NCBI GenBank assembly: GCA_007644065.1
Contig: VJWN01000009.1
Coordinates: forward strand, 1,612,001-1,676,000
From: Margaritispora aquatica
Taxonomy: Eukaryota; Ascomycota; Leotiomycetes; Helotiales; Discinellaceae
Direction of reading: 5' to 3'
Length of the DNA stretch: 64,000 bases
A program made the translations under genes and the position numbers. The notes beneath the pieces were generated by a model. It had not been told where the DNA came from, ran no database searches, and saw nothing but the letters and a program-made list of their open reading frames with translations. Positions 24,138-34,212 of the stretch are shown here, in pieces (within the stretch, counting starts at the first letter, position 1; every line of letters begins with the position of its first letter).

Positions 24138-26400
24138 AGACACTGCTAAACGATCAAGTAGCGAAAATACTTCAGGGATAAGGCCAAGCCATTTTGCACG
24201 CTGGTATATATGTTGCGGATTGTATTCTGGATCTTCTTCTAGAAATTATCACAGAGCTCAAGCACCTCAAAGACATCTAGTGACGTCTTGAGGGGTCCGT
24301 GTGTGTGTGCCAAGAGTTTGTCATCCATAGGCCAGAAACAACTTCATCTGCCCCTCTCCTTACAATATTGTATGAGTTAATGGCAGCACTAATGTGACAC
24401 ACTTGCAAAGGAAAGTATCCGCTGTGATTGTGTAGTCCTCTTTCTGTTTTTCTGGAACTTGCAATTATTTCTTTCCATGTCCAACTCCAACGCTGCAGCC
24501 AGCCAGGTCATTGTCTTGATGTCCTAGTATCTAAAGGCTAGGAGCACCTTGATGTTGACTGTTAGTACAATGTCTACTGGCTTTCCATTTTTTAGCACTT
24601 GTTGTAGACTTGACTTTAGATCTTGCTTTTCGGTTCGAGCTGAACGAATATATCTTTGCCTAACCAAAAGAGCAAGAAGCTGAAGAGGAGAAATGATTTG
24701 TCAGAGTGAGCCCAGATATGCTCACAATAGAAAGCAAGTATATATTCACTATTTCTTCCCAACAAGTAGCCTCTATATTATCACCTCCATGACCCGCTTG
24801 GCTTTTTGATGGGGCTTTAACGAAGACATAAGTTGGCCCAGCCCTTGGTTTGGGGGAACTGGCTTTGAATCGATAAAGAGAAGGCATTGTGGAGAAGAGA
24901 AAAGAATAAACAATTCTTGTATGCATATGTATAGAAATGTAAAATCGATTCTAGCGAATCCTGCGTTTGCCTAAAGCACTTGCCATCTTCGAAAGCGATT
25001 ACCTAAGGTAGTTTGGAGTGCTATCGAGAGAGAAAATGGTGGCTCTCTTTCCAAAACGGACATGTATGTAGCAAGGCTACCTATCCAAAATCCATAGGCG
25101 CTGATGTAAAAATACATCTTGAGTATGAAGAGCAAAACAGTAATGTCAAATTGTCCTAGATGCAGCAATTTCTTTAGTATTCCACCAAAGAGACCCCCTT
25201 TGGAGCCTCTAAGCAATGGCTTGAAGCAGCAGCGAAACGCATGAACATCAGCCTTAGCTCTTGCAAAGTTAGCAATCTTGAGCTCTTGTACACTAGCAAC
25301 ATCAAACTTGGAGATGTCATACAGAGGCTCTTGATGGTAATGGGCTTAAAGCACCAAGGGAGACAGTGTACTTTCATATGGCTGCAGCCATATCCATAAT
25401 CGTCCTCTGATCCTTGTGCTAGCAGCTATTCCAATCCCTTGCTTATCCTTTGATATTCAATAACCTTCTTGCGGATCCTGGATTCGAGCTTATGTTCCGT
25501 GTATAAGGCTGCTTCAATTTGCTGGCCAGGTGATGTGATATTGAATGCTCTCACTTCCTCGTCGCCATCAAAAACCAAGCCTTCAAAGAAAAGAGCTTGT
25601 GCACTGCTTCTTTGGAGGAAGGTCGACTGTGTCCTTTCAATCTCCGTTATTATTGCACTCATACTCGAGCTTCTGTGGGTGCTGTGTGCCACTGGCTGGT
25701 TCTGGCTCTGCAACAGCTGGAAGGAGACACACTCCATTTATTGGGGCCATTGCTTTGCACTCATTGACCTCCATTTGGCATACAATGACATTGTGCCAGG
25801 TATATATGATCAGGGTCATTTCGGGATGTGGTTGGACTTGCGCAAGTGCTTTGAAGTACTGGCAGGTCGAAACTTGGCGATAATTGAAGTAGCCATGCTG
25901 AATGTCAATATCAACATAAGCACTTCTGCCGTTCTTGAAAACTCTGCCAGCCTGTACTGTCGTTGTGCTATTCCATCAGGGCAGTTTCCAAATATTGATT
26001 GCGCTGCTTCAGGTCATCTAAGTCTTAGCTTTTTGGTAGCTCTGATGCTGTGGAGACGAAGCAATTGCTTTATAACCATACCTAGACTTGCAGTTCCTCC
26101 TGGCTTGTTGTGTGACATCCACCAGGAAGCAAAGGTGCCTTTCGAGCTCCTCCAATGATTCAATACCAGCCTTGATTTAGTCGTTGGTTATGTTCGAGAA
26201 CTATGCATCCATGTTAGATATTTTTGCCTAAGTTGTGTACTTGTTGAATATCAGCTTGGCATGAGCATCAGATCAGACATTGATGCTGGGATTTGACACA
26301 ACTTCATCATTGACAGGAAGCTTGCCAGGATTTCGTTGTCTTGCCTTCTGTCATGCTGCGATCTGATCTTTATTGTCATTCTGGAGGCTTTTGGTACCAG
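24138..26400. pseudogene. Degenerate stretch, possible decayed gene or mobile-element relic
   Basis: Longish but unconvincing frames occur on both strands. On the minus strand, protein-like segments are interrupted by stops: a 103-codon frame at 25426-25737, an adjoining frame at 25637-25819 (ending PASGTQHPQKLEYE...), and a stretch opposite 26020-26160 (LEELERHLCFLVDVTQQARR). The plus-strand ORF 25469-26158 (229 codons) is Cys/Leu/Ile-rich and looks like the shadow of these. No transposase, reverse transcriptase, terminal repeat or target-site duplication was recognised. The most likely reading is an old minus-strand gene or element broken by mutations; chance open frames are the alternative. 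Confidence 0.3.
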
Positions 26401-26928
26401 ATTATATGTGTCTCTCGAGAACATATACTTCCATCCAAACTATTTATATTGCACTGATCATAACCTCAATATCCTTGTTGGGATATTGGCATGTTTCTAT
26501 TGTCAATTCCTCATACTGAAAACGTTTGTACATAACTCGAGAACATCTCGTCGTTGCCTCGTTAAATTTCCCACGCTTTGTTGACTTTACGATTCCTCCT
26601 CCACAACCAAAACTTTCCTACACAACAACGACGACAGCAAAACAATTCTTCTTCGAGATCACCTCTGTTTCTCTCGCACATCATCGAACTCTACCTCTAC
26701 ATCTAAGCAGAATCAAAGAATCTACGTGAGTTATCCTTCCCATGTTGGCATGCTCTTGATGCTCAATATGCTGCATCTCTACACAAACACACATTGAGAT
26801 CTCTCTTTTCTTCCCAAATACAAACACGTTTGCGATCTGTTGTGAGATTCTTCTAGCAAATTATCTTTGCTGACTTCCAAGATCCAGACGTGTGTTACCT
26901 CAAAGTCTTCTTCTAACGGCTCCGCATT

Positions 26929-27999
26929 ATGGCGGTCATGAAGAAGCTACTCATGATGATCATGATCACAACCGCAGGTATCTTCATGAATGGTGAGCAT
27001 CAATGATTCTGTCTATCACCATTGTTACTAACGTGCCGTTATAGTCCTTGCTGAGACCACTGGTGAATCTGCTCACGTTTCCCTGAGCACCTTCACCTAT
27101 CCACCCTGGGGATCAATCGGACCTCTCACTGTTGTCAAGACCGTAACTCCAGAAGTCGGTAGCAATTGTGCCAATGTTCCTTATCCTCCTGGCATGGGAT
27201 TGATCGGTCACCAATGCACTGCTTCTACCTCAACCGTCAACGCCGAAAAGCCACGGATTACCACGCTGATCACGACTATTTACACCACCTACACCAGAAC
27301 AATCATGGTATCTCTCGTTCATCCAACAACTTCTGCTCTTGCTAGCACAACCGTCACCGCTATGTGCAACTGGGCCGACGAGGGTATCATTACTCCATGT
27401 ACCACTGTGGTTCTTCAGACTGCGGGAGCTGCTCAACCGACCTCCAGCAAGAGTCCAGCTGTCCCATCTGCCAATAACCCTCTGAAGACCGCCATGGATT
27501 ACATCAGGGACATATATGATCTCGCAGCTATGCTTCTTGGAACATATCAGGAGCCGACCTACGAGAAAAAGTCTGTTGGTGAAGACATCGGTCACGTCAG
27601 TCCAAACGTTCATACCTTTCCACCTCGTGATTTAGGGATTAAGAAATGCGAGTTTCCTATTATTCTTGTAAGTTGTTCCACCTCCCTTCTCATTCCCATC
27701 CCCAAGTACGGTCTCACCCGCTACCAATCCAATTCCAATTCTATCCCCATGTTCAATCTCACGCTAAACCTCTCTCTCATCAGTCACCCTACATCGCCAC
27801 AATCATCGCCTTCTTCGGCGGTCTCGTGGCCTTTTTCTATTACAACGCATACACAGACCCCCACGAGGCCGGTTGCCGCGTCTCGATCTACATCCTGATC
27901 ACTTGCACCTTCTACCTAGTCTCCTTCTCTCTGGAGCACTACGTGATTAACGTGCGCCCACACTGGGAAGACTGCTTCAATGCTTGCTATGCACACTAG
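26929..27999 (+). CDS. Orphan 300-residue membrane protein with Thr/Ser-rich ectodomain
   Basis: Three exons: 26929-26992, 27045-27667 and 27784-27999 (introns 52 and 116 nt; the first has TTACTAAC before ATAG); total 903 nt. The N-terminus is a signal peptide or anchor (MAVMKKLLMMIMITTAGIFM). Residues 22-160 are Thr/Ser/Val-rich with cysteines (STFTYPPWGS, TLITTIYTTYTRTIMVS), typical of secreted or cell-wall-facing fungal proteins with O-glycosylation. The last exon codes for two hydrophobic segments (about residues 232-249 and 262-281) and a short tail, HWEDCFNACYAH. I do not recognise the family. The exon joins keep frame and the last exon is well formed, so I trust it as a gene. Cell surface or secretory-pathway location is inferred. 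Confidence 0.75.
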
Positions 28000-29730
28000 G
28001 AAGGCTCGATCAGGCAGTACTTACTCTGCTTTCTGGAACTTGGCTTTGGCGTTTAGGGAAGGGGCCCACGGGTCATATTGTGCTGCGCGAATAGGTAGGA
28101 GCGACTGTCTTGCAGTTTGCTCCTGCCCTATTAATCTGTTTTGTTTTGCTCTTGAGGAAGGGGCAGTGGTGTGCTTGCGAAAGGAAGGAAGGTGCGGAGG
28201 AAGGAGCTATGTAGTTAGATTCTGAATCCACGCCATTCTTTACACACAATGGGATAACCCATCTGCGTACCTACTTTATGCTGAAATCTGTTCTCGCCTT
28301 ATTCGTCTGAACCTACTCCACTACTTACTTCTGTTTGGGTAAGAGGTACTATCTCGACATTGGTCCATTTATCAAAACAGGAAGGAGGAAATGCTGTTTG
28401 GAATGTGTATTTGGATAACTTCTCGATGTGTGGGACAATTTCGTGCTTCCTAGAATACAGCTTCTATCTATATTGTCCTACGTTACCTTTACCTTTCCCT
28501 CATTTGAGATAGTCTTGGTAGGAAACTAATACTTATCACATAATGCACAGAATATTTACATAGATGCAGATTTCCATTTCGTTTCTAAGTTATCTTACCT
28601 TGCTTTGGCTGGTCCACCAGAGATGCTCTTGTCAAGAAATCACTGTTCCCAGACAATTATTGAGCAAGAAGAAGGTAAAAAATGTGTATACAAATCATAT
28701 ACATTGAGACAGAAGGCAAGCAAAGTCAAGTATAACATAAGTCTCTATTTCCCCAACACAACTCTAGATGTGCCAATCTAAGCATATCAAAGAGTCCCAG
28801 AAAACCCTCCAAAGCCAAAAACTGCAGAAACAGGCCTCGATATGCAGATAGATGGAAGGCTGGAAACTCCGCAGCAGTGTGATCCAAGACCTAAGATTCA
28901 ATCAACCAAATTGCCGGAGTCAAGAAACTAAATGGTATTACGGGAGGAGTCATCCTATTTTCCATCTCGCAAAAGCAGGTATTCTGAATTTACTGAATAA
29001 GTCTCACCTGGTAAGGTAGACTTACATAAATCTCATTGGAAACGAACAATTAAGAATACTAGTCAGGAAAAAGCAAAAGATGTGTGTGATGTGAATGTGT
29101 TTTTGTTTCTTCTTTTTCGTCATCTCGCTACCATTAGGTACTCTATGTATCTCATTGCCCATTCCCATTCCATTCCATTCCGAGAGACAGAGACGGAGAG
29201 AGAAGAAAACAATCTACTTTGCGCCCAGAAGAGGAGGTATCCCATCGTGATAAGAATCGCCCCCATCCCCGCAATTCAATTGCAGAAACCCGGTGTAGAC
29301 ATATAATATGTACTCCTGATCAATCCAGAGAGTAAGGTACCTAAGGTAAGTAGAGAAACCACCCACCACCCACCGCAATAACAACCAGCATGAGAAGACA
29401 GAAGAAAGAAAAGAAAATAGAACCGGTTGACCAGATCGTCCAGCAACGCAAGGGAAGCAAAGGCTGCGAAAATGCCTTGGAGAAATCCGCCCACTCTATC
29501 AACCAGATGCGATCAGATGCCGCAATTGCAGTTCCGCAACCATGAATGAATGAACCTCCCACAGCACTTGATTGTCCACCACCTAAGCGGTTAGATCGAA
29601 TCCTCTAGTATCAAGTAGACCAAAGTGGAGGGCCATCCGGTATCTGCTCTGCGTTTCAAGCCGAGCAAAGCCAAGCTAGAAAAGCAGAAAAGCGAAGAAG
29701 CATAGCTAGGCGAGAACCAATTTGGAGAGT
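28000..29730. other. Convergent 3' spacer without a supported gene
   Basis: Lies between the ends of the orphan membrane-protein gene and the Lys/Ala-rich protein gene. Short ORFs only (29082-29306, 29276-29562). No repeat or RNA gene seen; the 3' UTRs of both neighbours probably occupy part of it. Confidence 0.45.
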
Positions 29731-30857
29731 TCAAGCTTCGTCAGCAACATCGGAGGAGTGCTCTTCGGCCTCAGCATCAGCACTAATGTCAGCAGTAGCC
29801 TCGGTCTTGACTTCAGCATCCTCGATGACAGGAGAAGAGGCAATGACAGCATCCTCAGCATCAGCAACATCGCTCATCTCCTCGTCCTCTTTCTCAGCAT
29901 TGGACTCGAGCTTCTCGATCTTCTTGACATCAACAAGGACTTCTACTTCAGTCTCTGCATGAGTATCAGTCTCCTCGTCCTCATCAGCATCAACGATCTT
30001 CTCCTCAGACTTAGCAGCAGCAGCCTTCTTAGCCGCAGCAGCAGAAACCTTCTTCTTAGGAGTAGGAGCCTTCTTCTCAGCCTTGGCCTTAGGTTCCTTA
30101 GGAGCCTTCTCAACCTTTGGCTTTGGGGCAGCCTTGGCGCGGGCCTTCTTCTTGGTTGGGGTTGGGCTTGGGGTGGCGGGCTCCTCATCGTCGTCCTTGA
30201 TCTCGGCATCACCGGCGGCTTCATCGGGAGTAGCTACAACGCCTTCCATGGCCTCACCAGTGGCAGCAGCGACAGCCTTCTTGCCCTTGGAAGCAGGTGT
30301 CTTGACGGCCTTGGTCTTGGGGGTCTTGGGGGTCTTGGGGGTAGCGGTCTTCTTGACGACGCCAGTGGGCTTGGAGGGGTCAACGTTGGATGGGCTGGAG
30401 GAGGAGGCATTGGCTTTTAGCTTGGCTTGGTAGCGTTGCCAGCGCTGTTGAAGGATTGTTAGCAAATTTCAAATTTCAAATTCAAATTCAAATATCTCAA
30501 GTCTTGTCTTTGAAGACCGAATTTGAGGTGCTGGTGGATGATAGATCGGATTCTAAGTCTGGTGAAGACGATGAAATTAAGATGTGGGATTCGTCGCAAT
30601 TTCGATCTTGAGGATGGACAGTGCAGATGGAGAAGGGGATGGGTATGAGGAATGTGAAGAAGCCTGGAGATACGAACCTTAGCAGCAGCACCCTTGGTTG
30701 GAGCTCCGATATCAGTAGCCAACTGATCGAAATCGATCTTGGCCTCTCCGATCACCTGCTTGAGCACAGCAAGAAGCATGACCTCATCTGCACTGTTGTT
30801 GGACACAACATTGGTGCTGGCAGTTGGTGCTGGGGTTGTTGCGACGTTGGCAGACAT
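29731..30857 (-). CDS. Lys/Ala/Pro-rich nuclear protein with small N-terminal Myb-like motif
   Basis: Two exons, 30857-30678 and 30444-29731, with a 233-nt intron; 297 residues. Residues about 23-70 form a compact conserved unit (MLLAVLKQVIGEAKIDFDQL... GAAAKRWQRYQAKL) of the kind found in many Pezizomycotina proteins related to Myb/SANT-like helices. The intron falls between AAK and RWQRY. The middle is a Lys/Ala/Pro-rich, linker-histone-like tract with PKTPKTPKTK repeats, and the C-terminus is strongly acidic (DADEDEETDT to the end). Nuclear, chromatin-associated action is inferred from composition only. The intron is longer than its neighbours' and its donor (GTTCGT) is not the strongest type, so the junction is a little less certain than others. 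Confidence 0.8.
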
Positions 30858-31477
30858 CTTGAAGATTGGTGTGAGTTGAGGAAGTGGGTATTGGTGTATT
30901 GGGTTGAAGCTGTAGGGGGTGTGTGTTGTCTTGGAGACTGCGAAGTGGTATTGGAAATTGGGATTGGGAATTGTGGTGTAGTCGAGGGTGTCGAGATAAT
31001 TCGAGCGATGGTTTGAAATTGGAGGAAACAAGCTAAAGAGGGAAATTTATAGCTCGAGGTTCAGAAGAAGCGGGAGTGAATGGTTGATACCCCGTTCAGA
31101 TCGTTCTGGCAGTCTTCAATGGGAAGGTTAGTCACGAAGTGAAATCGCATTCATTGAAGGGGGAAAAGGAATTCATTGTCGTCAACTATCGTTGAATTTT
31201 GCTCGCTTGTGAAGTTTAGGTCGATCCTTCATAAACAGGAAGTCTGCGTTGATCATGCCTATTGTCGATCTCAGACAATGGCTGTCAACAATAGCTACAC
31301 TCGACTGTCTTGCAACGTTCCCGTACAGTGCAAGCTCGATGCAATACTATGCAGTAAACAGATGTTGTTTCCATCTCTCGGCTATTGTACCTCCTTTGAC
31401 ACTAAGACTCCTACACATGTGTCTTGATGCCTCTGGCCGTCTCCCACGACATCAACCCTTCGAAAGCCAATTGCTTG

Positions 31478-31848
31478 CTAGCTGGTACATAAAGCAGAAG
31501 AAAAAAGGATGTTCCTCAAACCAAGGCGGCTCATTAGAGCCACATGAACTATAAGCTCTTTAAATGTCACCGTGAGGATCCTGTTGATGTGTTTTAAGCG
31601 AAAGTGGACAAAATGTGCGTTGTTTGGGTAGACATCCATACAGAAGGCTTGGTATGCACTATCCCACTGCTCAAATATCTTCGCTGACTTTACTGGTGTA
31701 TCGTGCCGAAGTTGCAGCAGAACATGGGAGTTCTGACTTGTTGGTATTCCGCTCTTGTCTAAGAACCATTTGCCGAATTCGAGGAGCCGCCTGGCCAGCA
31801 AATTCGAATTTCGACTACATGAACTTTGCTGCTTCAAGCCTAGCACAT
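31478..31848 (-). CDS. Doubtful exon-like ORF upstream-open, function unknown
   Basis: A stop-free minus-strand frame of about 123 codons ending at 31478, with coding-like text (LLARRLLEFGKWFLDKSG, FEQWDSAYQAFCMD, DVYPNNAHFVHF) but no ATG at its start. It could be the last exon of the single-pass protein immediately upstream (31892-32260), but the only small intron that would join them (about 37 nt) is too short for this genome. No domain recognised. Confidence 0.25.
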
Positions 31849-31891
31849 CTCCTCCGCAAATTCGAACTTATGCCTTTTATTCCAATAGTCC

Positions 31892-32260
31892 TCACAATCC
31901 AACCTTCCCCTCCGGAGCTGCTTCAACCATCAGCCCCTGCACCACCATCAACAACCTCCTCTCCTCATCTTCCCTCCTAGTCGTGTCACTCTTCGGTCCT
32001 GGCTTCTTCATCCTCAAATTAACACAGTTCAATATCTCATCCGCATAGAACAGCGAAGTGCAATCCGCAAGCTTATTCCCATTCACCACACGCCCTACAC
32101 CCTTCACCTCTCCATTCTCACCTCCATCCACGTCTCCATGGTGCCGTTGGGGAAGCAGATGCCGTAGATGCACAACCGTGAAGAGCATGATCGTGATGGA
32201 TAGCGCGGCCAGGACGCAAATGTGGAAACGCTTCTCACGCAAGGAATTAGTGAGTGGCAT
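31892..32260 (-). CDS. Possible small single-pass membrane protein
   Basis: ATG at 32260, 122 codons. A transmembrane segment lies at about residues 13-29 (ICVLAALSITIMLFTVV), followed by a His/Arg/Asp/Gly linker and a charged tail with CTSLFYADEILNCVN and a Lys/Arg/Glu-rich region. The G/C-rich third positions resemble coding sequence. The type II topology and size are ordinary for fungal orphans. No family recognised; it may have further exons or be spurious. Confidence 0.4.
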   Translation of the reverse strand: MPLTNSLREKRFHICVLAALSITIMLFTVVHLRHLLPQRHHGDVDGGENGEVKGVGRVVNGNKLADCTSLFYADEILNCVNLRMKKPGPKSDTTRREDEERRLLMVVQGLMVEAAPEGKVGL

Positions 32261-34212
32261 TTCGGCGCGTGTGGGTCTGCTTCCTTGTCGTACGACGTCG
32301 AACTAGACTGCACTGAACTTCACTTGATGGCCACGCTCTTCCTATCGAAGGGACAGACACGAGAAGTATTATACCTCCGGTAGAGGCAGAAGAAATCCAG
32401 AGAGACGAAGGGATGAATGTATCAAGGAATGAATAAAATAACCATCATCGTCAAGCAACAAGAAGAGGGGCCATTCAAAGCTTTATTAAAAAACCGTCAT
32501 CATCATCCAGCATTACCTCACCTTAGATACACCATATTCAGCTCAAGGAAGAGCCACCAACAACTACCTAAACCACTTCAAGTACCATTAGTCTCGCCCA
32601 CAGCAGGGTCGCAGCTATAGCAGGCACGCCACTGTCTTGAAGCTGGGGTAAGAATAAAGTAACCCGGAAATATGGCTTGAAAAGAAAAAGCCTAAATGGA
32701 AAGGAAAAGAAAGTATCCTTGCCGAAGATCAAAAGATCCAGATCGGCCTCAGGGATGTCACTCGCTGATCCATGCGCCACTCCTCTCTTCTGGGGCAGCC
32801 GAGGCAGCCATCAAATAATAAATTATGGAATCGAAAACAAAATGAATCGAGTTCTTTTCCAGTCTTTTCGTCCGATCAAATAATACAAACTTCAAATCAG
32901 AATCATTGTCGAGAGAATTACCCTGAGTTTTTACTTCACGCCGTTAGGTTTACAATAAGGGATTTGAATTGTTATGGCAGCATTTATGGTATATACATGT
33001 GATAAGACGATATTTGAGATATTATTTGAGATGAACTTCTCCATTCTCTGTGTCGGGCGCATCACTTACTTACCTAAAGCTAAGCTGTGTATCAGCAGGT
33101 GCTCTGGTGTCACAGAACTTGCAGATAAAAAGAGCGAGCGGTGTAACTAAGGTAAGACTTACATTAGTTAACAATGTGACAATGTGAAAATGCACGCCCC
33201 TGATTCAAAACGGACAGCCTGATGATGCTTTGGGGAGGTCCTCGTGAGTTGAAGTGAGGCGGGGTATCAACAGTGATGACAGCTGGAATCTTGAATATAC
33301 CCTAGGCTTAGATATCTTGAGGTAGGATTTGTACAAATCTGCCCCCTCTCTATCTCCAGTAGACTCGACCCTGGGTAGGTAGGCAGAGAGAAATAGGTAG
33401 GATTAATGTCTCTCGTTGCTGGAATGGACGGTCAACATCACAGATGAAGAACAAGGCGATACCTACTCGATCGTACTTATGACACGTATGATTTTGGATC
33501 GGTACGTATGACACGAGCACACGACGCCTGTCTATCAATATCCTCCACGACCTTCACCCGTTCTGATTCTCACTGCCTTGCTCTGATGTTCCAGTTCACC
33601 ACCTTTGGGGGTTTCCTTCTTCCCTCGGATAAGTGACTGAATGAGTGAATGGCCAAGTGAGTTCAATACTCAAAAGTAAACATCTTTCTTGGTGACACTC
33701 ACTCACTCACTCACTCAATATTGAGACATTGGATATTTTAGGTAGCTAGCTAGTTATGGAGACATCCATGATTCATCAAGAATATGGCTGTGATTCATTC
33801 ATCGAAAGAGGTGCTGAATGTGAGACATGAGACACGAGAGAAAAGCAAAAAGAGGCTCTGCAGAAAGAATATTGACGATGGAATTTTTTGGATTCTCAAG
33901 AAAGGGTTCAGTGACTGCAGATATTTATTTGGGTTAGATGGAGATGGAGATAGAAATGAACTAGATAGTTGGTGTTTGGGTAAGTGGTTTCACTGTGAAT
34001 GTTCTCCGATGAGCAGCAACGAAGTCCTCATCGATTTCAAAAAGTCTGACCTCATGAATCTGAAATCCAACGACTTTTTTTCCACGTATTTCATATACAA
34101 CGATTTTATGATGCATAAACAGCAATTTCGTATCCCGCATCTGGTATCAAAACTACTTGCGGCTGATAATCTATGATAGGCTAACTAAGTCCCAAGACCA
34201 AGCTCAACTCAA
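32261..34212. other. Spacer without a supported gene, about 2 kb
   Basis: Includes the 3' flank of YSH1. A 130-codon plus-strand ORF at 33784-34176 has no recognisable features and ends next to the YSH1 3' end, so I leave it out. A short CACT/CTCA tandem run lies near 33696-33716. Confidence 0.45.

Noticed and set aside
25469..26158. 229-codon plus-strand ORF
   Set aside because: Composition (Cys, Trp, Ile, Leu scattered) is typical of an antisense shadow; the minus strand gives more protein-like segments. Neither is intact.
29722..30420. 232-codon plus-strand ORF rich in Leu/Ser/Gly
   Set aside because: Antisense of the Lys/Ala-rich acidic protein; Leu/Ser richness is the complement of its Glu/Lys codons.
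33784..34176. 130-codon plus-strand ORF near the YSH1 3' end
   Set aside because: No domain, atypical composition, and it lies in the probable 3' flank of YSH1.
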